Of a stretch of 11,741 nt of DNA, positions 1-5,574 are shown one piece after another. Source of the stretch: Clostridiales bacterium (GTDB lineage Bacteria; Bacillota; Clostridia; Christensenellales; JAISNN01); NCBI GenBank assembly GCA_031289865.1, contig JAITOQ010000158.1, positions 1 through 11,741 of the forward strand, given 5' to 3'. Below the pieces are notes generated by a model. It ran no database searches and was not told where the DNA came from. It saw only the letters and a list, made by a program, of their open reading frames with translations. Both the position numbers and the translations under genes were made by a program. Numbering within the stretch: position 1 is the stretch's first letter; each line of letters starts with the position of its first letter.

Positions 1-443
1 TTGTTGTCGACAAACCCTTTTGTGATGTGGAAGAGGAGTGTAAACAGCAAGTTTATGATGATGAAGAGGAGTTCAAAGATAAGCACGGATATGAGCATCT
101 TGAGGATACCCGAAATAAGCGCAATCGACCCCGCCAAACTTTCGGTGGCTCCGCTCCCTAAAAATTGATCCGCATACTTAGACGCAACCCCGCCGATCCA
201 TTGATCGAGAGAGGTAAGCTTCACGCCGAGTAACTCGATCTCCTTCCCCGAAACCGATTGTATATTAACGCTCATGATTTGGTCCAGCACCATTGGCAAA
301 ACCGCGACGGTAACTAAAGCCGCAACGATTACAAGTGCCAGCTTGTAAGTGCTTCTCTTGAACCCGCGGGTAAAGCCCGTAAGAGCGGCTACTCCGACAA
401 GCGCAACAAACGCACCTAAAAATGACATTTCGACATAACTCAT
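1..443 (-). CDS. CvpA-like integral membrane protein (partial, N-terminal part)
   Basis: The frame is open from an ATG at 443 to the left edge, giving the first 147 residues; the C-terminus lies outside. GGAGG at about 455-459 supports the start. The protein begins MSYVEMSFLGAF. It has a hydrophobic helix at about residues 7-22, then GFTRGFKRSTYK, a second helix at about 34-52, a polar stretch, and a long hydrophobic region at about 104-138. A first helix followed by G-x-x-R-G-F and a second helix is typical of CvpA (colicin V production) family proteins, whose bacterial members are poorly characterised inner-membrane proteins. The gene has its own near-consensus promoter and is divergent from the secreted-protein gene at 710. 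The family call rests on the N-terminal pattern only, so another small multi-helix membrane protein is possible. Confidence 0.6.
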   Translation of the reverse strand, partial: MSYVEMSFLGAFVALVGVAALTGFTRGFKRSTYKLALVIVAALVTVAVLPMVLDQIMSVNIQSVSGKEIELLGVKLTSLDQWIGGVASKYADQFLGSGATESLAGSIALISGILKMLISVLIFELLFIIINLLFTLLFHITKGFVDN

Positions 444-502
444 ATGTAACAAACCTCCGTGACCCGAATGTTTTTTTTCGGACCGTTTTTTGTGATAATG
501 AT

Positions 503-531
503 ATTATATACTATCCGCACAAAAAAATCAA
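503..531 (-). promoter_or_regulatory. Promoter of the CvpA-like gene
   Basis: On the minus strand TTGATT (526-531) and TATAAT (503-508) are separated by exactly 17 bases, which fits a housekeeping sigma-70/sigma-A promoter. The expected transcript starts near 496 and has a leader of about 50 bases before the ATG at 443. Confidence 0.75.
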
Positions 532-565
532 TAGGAAATCCAAATATTTTAAAAAAAACTTATTT

Positions 566-605
566 AATGCAAAATGCAGAATGCAAAATGCAGAATTGCG
601 GAGTT
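566..605 (+). repeat. AATGCAR heptamer array (4 units) with AATTGCGGAGTT cap
   Basis: Four heptamers alternate AATGCAA and AATGCAG at 566-593. They are followed by AATTGCGGAGTT at 594-605, a one-base variant of the cap AATTGCGGATTT found after other arrays at 2897, 2947 and 9836. The array lies between the divergent promoters of the CvpA-like and secreted-protein genes. The rest of the gap 444-709 is AT-rich and holds only those promoters. Confidence 0.8.
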
Positions 606-628
606 AAAAAGCATTTTTTCAAAAACTA

Positions 629-657
629 TTGACATTCCCTCTTTTTTCAAATATAAT
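629..657 (+). promoter_or_regulatory. Consensus promoter of the secreted-protein gene
   Basis: TTGACA (629-634) and TATAAT (652-657) have a 17-base spacer, a perfect match to the sigma-70/sigma-A consensus. Transcription would start near 664, leaving a leader of about 46 bases. This rules out the in-frame TTG at 629 as a start codon, because it is the first triplet of the -35 box. Confidence 0.9.
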
Positions 658-709
658 TATCCTATATATTACGCACACTATAAAATCCTCTCAAACGGGA
701 GAAAAAACT

Positions 710-1924
710 ATGACAAAACAAACAAAAAAAACCCTTTCATTTTTTGCGGTGTTCGCGCTCCTTTTCTGCGCGCTTTTTCTTTCGCCGATTTTGGCGGGCG
801 AAACAAGCGCGGCGGCAGCCGCGACCGCTTCGGCGGTCTTGCCCGTTTCCGCGGAGCTTGCGGATTTTACGGAAAATCTCTCCGATTTAAACGATTTTGC
901 AAAAGACTATATTGCTAATCATGCGGATTCTCAATTAAAAAACGCACAAAAAAAAGGGCTGTTGACCCTTTCTCCCGACATTTGGCTGACGTTCGCGTAT
1001 ATCCGTTACACAAATCCCTCATACCGTACCGATGATTGGCGCGCCGTCGGCGGCTCGCTCGAAACTTCTCCGATCCGACTCATGGGTGTTTCCTTTAAAG
1101 CCGCTCCCGGCGGCGAGAGCTTTTTGGATTTTGTCGCGGAACGCGCACCTCGCCTCTCGTCCTACTTTTCCGATCCTCAAAACCGCGTAATCGACGGTGT
1201 GGACATTCCGCACATGTCGGTTTTGCTCACCTCTCTGATCTATAATACTTGCAACTATACGCTCACGGGGCTTGCGTCCTCGCTCGTCATGAACGAACGG
1301 CAATACGAAGACCTCTCCGGTTGGGCGGGCGACCTCCAAACCCTCTTAATCGACCTTGCGGAAGCCTACCCTAACGAGAGCCGCGAGACCTATGCCGCCC
1401 TCACCCGCGACGCATTGACCGACGTCTACCCGTCCTCCTACGGTTCGGAGGATCTGCTCGCAAACGCGGACGCCGTCAACCTCTATCACGCATTAAAGAG
1501 CGGCGGTGACTTCCGCGATACCGTAACGGAATACTATTCCGTCGGTGTCGGGACGCGCTTCTCTACCTTTGTTTCGCATGAAAAGCTGTCGACGGCATAC
1601 GCGAAGCAATACACCGTCCTCACCTACCGCACCTCTACCGTGTGGCATATCTATTCGGGGACACTCATCTCTATCCCCGCCGAACTCTCCGACGGAGTAG
1701 CGGAGGGCTTTATCGCCTACCTAAAGGAGCTTGCGCCCGACGCGGACTTTAACGCGCCGCCCTACGACCGAAACACCTTTTTTGACCGTATCGCCGACCC
1801 CACTCTCTACGTCCCCGTCGCTATCGCGGGGCTTGCTGTCATATTTTTGACGCTTGCGGGAACTACAATATACAAGATTGCCAAACGTATAAAAAGGCGG
1901 AGGGCTTTCCGTAGGGGACGATGA
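710..1924 (+). CDS. Secreted protein with C-terminal membrane anchor, unknown function (404 aa)
   Basis: The ATG at 710 has GGGAG at 697-701, eight bases upstream, and lies downstream of a consensus promoter. Residues 1-30 form a signal peptide (basic MTKQTKK, then a hydrophobic core), followed by an Ala-rich stretch at 34-42. The body, about 45-365, carries aromatic-rich segments and two adjacent motifs: DIPHMS around His168 and DLSGWAGDL at 201-209. A hydrophobic helix at about 366-390 and a strongly basic tail (KRIKRRRAFRRGR) indicate a type I membrane-anchored, mostly extracytoplasmic protein. I do not recognise a named family. The His plus GWAGDL pair resembles a conserved pair in uncharacterised secreted bacterial proteins as I remember them, and could be catalytic; that is inference. 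The last three codons and the stop lie inside the left arm of an inverted repeat at 1911, so the original C-terminus may have been longer or different. No LPXTG motif is visible. Confidence 0.85.
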   Translation: MTKQTKKTLSFFAVFALLFCALFLSPILAGETSAAAAATASAVLPVSAELADFTENLSDLNDFAKDYIANHADSQLKNAQKKGLLTLSPDIWLTFAYIRYTNPSYRTDDWRAVGGSLETSPIRLMGVSFKAAPGGESFLDFVAERAPRLSSYFSDPQNRVIDGVDIPHMSVLLTSLIYNTCNYTLTGLASSLVMNERQYEDLSGWAGDLQTLLIDLAEAYPNESRETYAALTRDALTDVYPSSYGSEDLLANADAVNLYHALKSGGDFRDTVTEYYSVGVGTRFSTFVSHEKLSTAYAKQYTVLTYRTSTVWHIYSGTLISIPAELSDGVAEGFIAYLKELAPDADFNAPPYDRNTFFDRIADPTLYVPVAIAGLAVIFLTLAGTTIYKIAKRIKRRRAFRRGR

Positions 1925-2028
1925 CCACATCGTCCCGTCTCCGATTGACGTTTTAGATTCTTCGCTGCGCTCAGAATGACACTTGCTTTTTTATTCGGAT
2001 ACGGGACGATGTGGTCATCGTCCCCTAC
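1911..2028. repeat. 118-bp element with 28-bp perfect terminal inverted repeats
   Basis: The arms 1911-1938 and 2001-2028 are exact reverse complements and start GTAGGGGACGATG. With one mismatch the pairing extends to 34 bases (1911-1944 with 1995-2028). Each arm is also a hairpin on its own: GGGACGATG pairs with CATCGTCCC across a four-base loop. The interior holds an inverted copy of the core repeat at 1955-1982. The element lies between two convergent genes and overlaps the end of the upstream one. It looks like a MITE or REP-type palindromic unit and could act as a bidirectional terminator. I saw no target-site duplication at its borders. Confidence 0.85.
1955..1982 (-). repeat. Core repeat, copy 1 (inverted)
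   Basis: On the minus strand it starts GTGTCATTCTGAG and ends GAAGAATCT, 28 bases, with an ATTCT/AGAAT dyad. It continues into AAAACGTCAAT, as does the copy at 2971. It is the interior of the inverted-repeat element at 1911-2028. Confidence 0.85.
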
Positions 2029-2050
2029 AATAGAATACACCTACTTCTTC

Positions 2051-2090
2051 TTATCCTCGCTTTTCAACTTTCAACTCTCAATTTTCAACT
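2051..2090 (-). repeat. AGTTGAA heptamer array (4 units) at the 3' end of the deacetylase gene
   Basis: Read on the minus strand, three bases after the TAA stop, there are four heptamers of the AGTTGAA type (one is AATTGAG), then AAGCGAGGATAA at 2051-2062. The stretch 2051-2091 matches 4861-4901 in 40 of 41 positions. Confidence 0.85.
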
Positions 2091-2093
2091 TAT

Positions 2094-2816
2094 TTATATC
2101 TCCGTTTTCCCGATATTCTTTGAAACGGTCACGACCTTAAACCCGTTATCCTTATAAAACTTCAATATTTTCGGCAACGCCTCCGCAGTATGCGGCTTTG
2201 GGTGCATGAGTACGAGGTCACCGTTTTTCATGTTTTTTGTAGCGCGTGTAAAAGTCAAATCCGCATCCTTGTCGCGCCAATCTATGGTGTCCTTGCTCCA
2301 CATAATCACGTCGTAACCAAGCTCCTTTGATGCGCGGAACATCTCCTTTCCCATCGAACCCGACGGAGGCGCAAAAAGAGAGGTCTTTACGTTACAGATC
2401 GCCTCTATTAGCCGTTCGGTCATAACGATTTCATCAAAATTTTCCTTGTAACTCAATTTCGCGGGGTCGCGGTGAAAATAGCCGTGATTGGCAAGCTCAT
2501 GCCCGCGCTCGTAAATGCTCCGTATAAGGTCGGTTTGATTTTTTGCGAAACAGCCGCCGATAAAAAAGGTCAGTTTGACGTCGTATTCTTCGGCGACCGC
2601 CATCATTTTTTCTACATATTCCCGCCCCTCGTACACGTTGACCATGAGCGAAACATACGGTCTGTCGGAATTTCCGCGATAATACGCTTGCTCCCGCCCC
2701 GCCGCCGTGATCGCGCCGCTCCGAAACGCCGCAAAAAAAAGCCCGCCCAAAACCAAAAAGATGACGAGATTACTCGCGGCGCGGATTTTAAAGTTTTTTA
2801 TATTGAGTTTCCGCAT
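2094..2816 (-). CDS. Membrane-anchored polysaccharide deacetylase (NodB) family protein, YlxY-like
   Basis: The chosen start is ATG at 2816, preceded by AGAGG with suitable spacing; an in-frame TTG at 2852 has no such site. The 240-residue product has a basic N-terminus and one signal-anchor helix at about 14-31, then a NodB-type domain at about 52-235. Visible motifs are NHGYFH (His111 and His115, the H-x-x-x-H metal motif), APPSG at 149-153, DTIDW at 176-180 and LMHP with His205. The first NodB motif, normally TFDDG with the catalytic and metal Asp, reads VNVYEG at 59-64, so both Asp residues are absent. A similar replacement occurs in YlxY-type homologues as I recall them. Deacetylation of a cell-wall polysaccharide is the family role, but activity of this member is doubtful. 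It converges with the secreted-protein gene. No convincing own promoter was found. Confidence 0.85.
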   Translation of the reverse strand: MRKLNIKNFKIRAASNLVIFLVLGGLFFAAFRSGAITAAGREQAYYRGNSDRPYVSLMVNVYEGREYVEKMMAVAEEYDVKLTFFIGGCFAKNQTDLIRSIYERGHELANHGYFHRDPAKLSYKENFDEIVMTERLIEAICNVKTSLFAPPSGSMGKEMFRASKELGYDVIMWSKDTIDWRDKDADLTFTRATKNMKNGDLVLMHPKPHTAEALPKILKFYKDNGFKVVTVSKNIGKTEI

Positions 2817-2868
2817 ATCGTACCTCTTATCATACCTTATGCGGAACAACAAACAAACATGATTTTAA

Positions 2869-2930
2869 AGTTGAAAATTGAAAGTTGAAAATTGAAAATT
2901 GCGGATTTAAGAAAAGGCGGGTGTCTTTCT
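2869..2930 (+). repeat. AGTTGAA heptamer array, cap, and truncated core
   Basis: Four heptamers alternate AGTTGAA and AATTGAA at 2869-2896, followed by the cap AATTGCGGATTT at 2897-2908, a purine-rich spacer, and GTGTCTTTCT at 2921-2930. That last piece resembles the first ten bases of the core repeat and then stops at the next array. It lies upstream of the deacetylase gene, oriented opposite to it. Confidence 0.75.
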
Positions 2931-2932
2931 TG

Positions 2933-2998
2933 AATGCAGAATGCAGAATTGCGGATTTTAAAAAAAGTCGGTGTCATTCTGAGCGCAGCAAAGAATCT
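2933..2998 (+). repeat. Heptamer array, cap and complete core repeat (copy 2)
   Basis: Two AATGCAG heptamers (2933-2946), the cap AATTGCGGATTT (2947-2958), an A-rich spacer, and the 28-bp core at 2971-2998 (GTGTCATTCTGAG to AAGAATCT). Downstream similarity to the locus at 9887 continues through AAACGT and CAACC. A 13-base string, GGCATAAAATTCC at 3039-3051, recurs inverted at 9966-9978. The 306-base gap 2817-3122 thus consists mainly of repeats plus the rpsT terminator; I see no gene in it. Confidence 0.8.
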
Positions 2999-3061
2999 AA
3001 AACGTCAATTGTACAACCTCTGACCACAAAATCATGACGGCATAAAATTCCTTACAACGCA

Positions 3062-3092
3062 AAAAATTCCCTATCGACAGACGGGAATTTTT
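3062..3092 (-). terminator. Rho-independent terminator of rpsT
   Basis: AAAAATTCCC (3062-3071) pairs with GGGAATTTTT (3083-3092) around an 11-base loop, about 30 bases after the rpsT stop. On the minus strand the stem runs into a U-rich tail. The symmetry would also allow termination on the plus strand. Confidence 0.8.
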
Positions 3093-3122
3093 AAAGTTTT
3101 TTGTGCTGCTAAAAGACCGAAC

Positions 3123-3395
3123 TTATTCGGCTTTTTTTAAGTCGCTCAATTTTTTGGACAATTCGGAAATCTTTCTCGACGCGGTATTTCTCTTGTAAAT
3201 ACCGTCCAAATACGCGCTCTCTACGACGCTCATGACATCTTGCAGCAAAGCTTCCGCTTTTGCGGTCTCTTTCGCCGTGATTGCAGCGTTGTATTTCTTG
3301 ATGACGTTCTTTACTTTCGTCTTTTTAGCCGCGTTTCTTAGATTTTCCGCAGTTGTAATTTTTACTCTTTTTATCTGTGATTTGATTTGAGGCAC
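3123..3395 (-). CDS. rpsT: 30S ribosomal protein S20
   Basis: The 90-residue basic protein binds 16S rRNA in the small ribosomal subunit. The start MPQIKSQIKRVK, the Ala/Lys-rich three-helix body and the conserved segment GIYKRNTASRKISELSKKL match the S20 family in sequence and length. The start is GTG at 3395, with AAGGAG at 3403-3408 seven bases upstream. The gene is transcribed alone: a promoter lies at 3432-3460 and a terminator directly follows. A near-perfect 22-base palindrome covers the -10 region. Confidence 0.95.
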   Translation of the reverse strand: MPQIKSQIKRVKITTAENLRNAAKKTKVKNVIKKYNAAITAKETAKAEALLQDVMSVVESAYLDGIYKRNTASRKISELSKKLSDLKKAE

Positions 3396-3425
3396 GATTT
3401 TTCTCCTTGACCCTTTTAAACTTGC

Positions 3426-3447
3426 TGAGATATGATATCACATCTCA
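3426..3447. promoter_or_regulatory. 22-base palindrome over the rpsT -10 box (possible operator)
   Basis: TGAGAT and ATCTCA flank TGATATCA with one base on each side; only that flanking pair (3432 and 3441) breaks symmetry. It fully covers the -10 hexamer and part of the spacer, a position where a bound repressor would block polymerase. No protein is known to bind here; this is inference from position and symmetry. I found no second copy in the window. Confidence 0.5.
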
Positions 3448-3460
3448 AGAAAAAATGCAA
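3432..3460 (-). promoter_or_regulatory. rpsT promoter
   Basis: On the minus strand TTGCAT (3455-3460) and TATCAT (3432-3437) are spaced by 17 bases. The site lies in the 83-base gap between the membrane coiled-coil gene and rpsT, with the expected start near 3425 and a leader of about 30 bases. Confidence 0.7.
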
Positions 3461-3478
3461 GTAAAATTCAAAAGGTTT

Positions 3479-4225
3479 TTACTTAATTTCGTTTTCTTTC
3501 GCCTTGAGCGCGGCTTCCTTTGCTTTCAATTCTTGTTCACGGAATTGCAACTCTCTTTGCTTAATCAAAAACTTCTCTCTTTCGAGAGCTTCTTGCTCTT
3601 TTATAAGTTGTTCCTTTTCCGCCGACAAGTCTTGTTGAGCATAGAATCTGCTGCCTAAAGCCCTTGCCTCTTCGTCCTTATGTAATCTTTCCGCTTCGGC
3701 TTTTGCCGCGTCTTCCGCATCCTTGGCTTCCTTCGCCTTTGCTTCTCTTTCGAGAACGACGGCAAGTGCCTTAGGATTTAACGCATAATCGACGATGATT
3801 AAGACCGCCGACGCGAGCAATACAAGAGTCAAAAGAACAGTCCCGACATTATTAAAACCGTTTCCCGCAAAAGCAATCGCCGCAAATATTAAGAGGGTGA
3901 TACCCAATCCCAAAACTCCGCCTTTTTTCTCGGCGTAGGCTTTAGGATCCATCTTCGCATATTTCAGCGTCTTTGCCGAAAACACGATACCGAGAATCGT
4001 AACCGCTAAAGCGATAAGAAAGATAATTATGATTACTCCTCCCAACGGTCCTAAGACTGCCCAAAGCTCTGTCGGAATCCCTCCCGGTGCCGATTCGCCG
4101 ATTGTTGTCGCCGCCGCCAAAAAGATGATCACTACAAACGTTGCAAGCGCGACAAGCAGCGTCGCGATTATGTAAATGATCAAGCTGATAATGCCGCCGA
4201 CTTTTGTCATTGTCTTCTTTTCCAT
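3479..4225 (-). CDS. Four-helix membrane protein with C-terminal coiled coil (248 aa)
   Basis: The start is ATG at 4225, with AAGGAG about seven bases upstream and a perfect promoter behind it; in-frame codons upstream lie in or beyond the promoter. Hydrophobic helices are seen at about residues 10-38, 55-83, 103-121 and 126-148. After these comes a highly charged Ala/Glu/Lys-rich tail at about 156-246 with heptad character, probably a cytoplasmic coiled coil. The motif FSAKTLKYAK after the second helix and LSAEKEQL in the tail recur as LSAKALHRAR and LSAEKKEI in the 184-residue protein at 4908-5462, so the two are probably paralogues. I do not recognise a named family. It is divergent from the 69-residue membrane protein at 4473, sharing a 120-base control region. 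Confidence 0.85.
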   Translation of the reverse strand: MEKKTMTKVGGIISLIIYIIATLLVALATFVVIIFLAAATTIGESAPGGIPTELWAVLGPLGGVIIIIFLIALAVTILGIVFSAKTLKYAKMDPKAYAEKKGGVLGLGITLLIFAAIAFAGNGFNNVGTVLLTLVLLASAVLIIVDYALNPKALAVVLEREAKAKEAKDAEDAAKAEAERLHKDEEARALGSRFYAQQDLSAEKEQLIKEQEALEREKFLIKQRELQFREQELKAKEAALKAKENEIK

Positions 4226-4261
4226 AAAAATTCTCCTTTTTTTGTTGTATTTGTTTTCATT

Positions 4262-4290
4262 ATTATATAGCATCTCACCGTATTTGTCAA
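4262..4290 (-). promoter_or_regulatory. Consensus promoter of the 248-residue membrane protein gene
   Basis: On the minus strand TTGACA (4285-4290) and TATAAT (4262-4267) have a 17-base spacer, a perfect consensus. The leader is about 30 bases. Confidence 0.9.
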
Positions 4291-4410
4291 TAAATTTACA
4301 AAACAAAAGAAAACTTTCTTAAAAAATTCTCCAAAAAACCCCAAAAATAGGGTTGTACGTTCGGTATTCACCCAAAAAATGCAAAACTTTGATAATGTTC
4401 TCAAAATCCA

Positions 4411-4439
4411 TTGCATATTTTTCGTTTTTGTGATAGTAT
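4411..4439 (+). promoter_or_regulatory. Promoter of the 69-residue membrane protein gene
   Basis: TTGCAT (4411-4416) and TAGTAT (4434-4439) are spaced by 17 bases, 34 bases before the ATG at 4473. It is divergent from the promoter at 4262-4290. Confidence 0.65.
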
Positions 4440-4472
4440 TAAGTAAAATAAACAAAAGGAGGTTTATGTATT

Positions 4473-4682
4473 ATGGCTGCAAAAGGACAAAAAGCTTACT
4501 TCGGTTTGCCTTGGATCGTTTCTGTGATCCTCTGTATCTTTCTCGGTTGGCCGCTCGGCGTAATCGTCAGATTGATAAGAGGAAAATACTTGGGCGCAAT
4601 ACTCGCACTCATTCTTCCGATCTTTTGGCTCATCGACTTTATCACCATTCTTTTAAACAAAGACATCACCGTGTTGGGCTAA
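4473..4682 (+). CDS. Small integral membrane protein (69 aa), unknown function
   Basis: The ATG at 4473 follows AAAGGAGG ending at 4462 and a promoter at 4411. The product starts MAAKGQKAYFGLPW and has two hydrophobic helices, at about residues 12-33 and 41-61, joined by a short basic loop (VRLIRGKYLG). Three Trp residues lie at helix ends. Such a hairpin of two helices recalls small stress-type membrane proteins, but I cannot place it in a family. It stands alone on the plus strand between two genes for related membrane coiled-coil proteins, and shares a divergent control region with the first. A palindrome at 4726 probably terminates it. Confidence 0.8.
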   Translation: MAAKGQKAYFGLPWIVSVILCIFLGWPLGVIVRLIRGKYLGAILALILPIFWLIDFITILLNKDITVLG

Positions 4683-4725
4683 TTACTTATCAAAATACGG
4701 AAATATTACAAACAAAATTATTACA

Positions 4726-4753
4726 ATAGGTCGGAGCAATCACTCCGACCTAT
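4726..4753. terminator. Palindromic hairpin, probable bidirectional terminator
   Basis: ATAGGTCGGAG (4726-4736) pairs with CTCCGACCTAT (4743-4753) over a six-base loop: 11 perfect pairs, 43 bases after the 69-residue gene. The downstream T-run is weak (GTTTCTT). It lies between convergent genes, like the inverted-repeat element at 1911-2028, and may belong to the same kind of palindromic repeat. Confidence 0.6.
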
Positions 4754-4758
4754 GTTTC

Positions 4759-4901
4759 TTATCCTCGCTTTTCAACTCTCAATTCTCAACTTATAAAAAG
4801 CAAGTGTCATTCTGAGTACAGCGAAGAATCTCAATCGATTTCTCCGAATTACATCTCTTTTTATCCTCGCTTTTCAACTTTCAACTCTCAATTCTCAACT
4901 T
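4759..4901 (-). repeat. Two AGTTGAA heptamer arrays flanking core repeat copy 3
   Basis: On the minus strand, an array of four heptamers (4873-4900) starts seven bases after the stop of the 184-residue gene and ends in AAGCGAGGATAA (4861-4872). A second array of three units (4771-4791) ends in the same string (4759-4770). Between them on the plus strand is a 28-bp core (4804-4831), GTGTCATTCTGAG to GAAGAATCT. With the palindrome at 4726 this fills the convergent gap 4683-4907; no gene is seen in it. Confidence 0.8.
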
Positions 4902-4907
4902 TAAAAA

Positions 4908-5462
4908 TTACGCTTTGTCTATTTCGTTTTCGAGAGCCAATAACGCTTTGTCGTCAATGCCGTCGATCTTGCCGCGTTTCCTGAGGTTCAAAATGATTTG
5001 TTTAATCTTAATCCATTTCTCTTCGACCTCGATTTCCTTTTTTTCAGCCGACAGCTCCCTCACTCTGACCTCGCCTTCGCGTTCGCCGACTCTTACCTTT
5101 GCGTCGTCAAGTTTTTTGCGCTCGATTTCCAACAACGCATTGTCCTCTTCGAGCTTTTTCTTTTGGGCAATGATTTCCTTATCGCCCTTGCGTGCGCGGT
5201 GCAAAGCCTTCGCGGACAAGCACAATCCGATGACGGACAAAAGGAATAGTACGCCGACCACGATAAGTATACCGTATTTCAAGAGAAAATCGGGCAGCTT
5301 TGCATACAGCTCAAGAATCTTTCCGAGCCATTCCAAGCCCGTCTCAGCCGACACTTGCAATAGAACGGCAATTACGGTAGCCGCCCCCGTCAGCAATGCC
5401 GCGACAAGATAAAGCAAAATCCCTATCGTCGCAAAAATTTTTGTGAACACCTTTTTTTTCAT
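4908..5462 (-). CDS. Two-helix membrane protein with C-terminal coiled coil (184 aa)
   Basis: The ATG at 5462 follows AGAGG with seven-base spacing and a perfect promoter. Hydrophobic helices are at about residues 8-36 and 63-85. A charged segment with heptad character spans about 88-155, and a short basic tail ends NEIDKA. LSAKALHRAR after the second helix and LSAEKKEI in the tail match the same positions in the 248-residue protein at 3479-4225, which has two extra helices; they are probably paralogues. The tail is predicted cytoplasmic from the basic residues following the helix. Function unknown; a scaffold or envelope-sensing role would be a guess. Heptamer repeats begin seven bases after its stop. 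Confidence 0.85.
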   Translation of the reverse strand: MKKKVFTKIFATIGILLYLVAALLTGAATVIAVLLQVSAETGLEWLGKILELYAKLPDFLLKYGILIVVGVLFLLSVIGLCLSAKALHRARKGDKEIIAQKKKLEEDNALLEIERKKLDDAKVRVGEREGEVRVRELSAEKKEIEVEEKWIKIKQIILNLRKRGKIDGIDDKALLALENEIDKA

Positions 5463-5523
5463 AGCCCTTCCTCTCTTTTGCTTTTTAATCTAAAATTTTG
5501 CAAATAAAACTTGCAATATATCT

Positions 5524-5552
5524 ATTATATTTCAATTTTTGCGGTTTGTCAA
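5524..5552 (-). promoter_or_regulatory. Consensus promoter of the 184-residue membrane protein gene
   Basis: On the minus strand TTGACA (5547-5552) and TATAAT (5524-5529) have a 17-base spacer, a perfect consensus. It lies in the 112 bases after glyQS, where I see no terminator, so read-through from glyQS is possible too. Confidence 0.9.
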
Positions 5553-5574
5553 TACGATTTGAGAGTTTTTTACA

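Noticed and set aside
629..709. Longer form of the secreted protein starting at TTG 629
   Set aside because: The TTG is part of a perfect -35 box, and the -10 box and ribosome site lie inside the extension. The ATG at 710 also gives a proper signal peptide.
1911..2028. Insertion sequence
   Set aside because: At 118 bases it has no room for a transposase and shows no target duplication; a small non-autonomous repeat fits better.
2823..2850. TATGAT as -10 box of a deacetylase promoter
   Set aside because: It would place the transcript start after the ribosome site and only a few bases from the ATG; the -35 match is also poor.
4379..4729. 116-codon open frame on the plus strand overlapping the 69-residue gene
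   Set aside because: It runs through a promoter and ribosome site, is in another frame, and lacks a plausible protein composition. The ATG at 4473 has the good ribosome site.
4915..5412. 165-codon Ser-rich open frame on the plus strand
   Set aside because: It is the antisense of the 184-residue coiled-coil gene; the Ser/Phe-rich product is an artefact of the Lys/Glu codons on the other strand.
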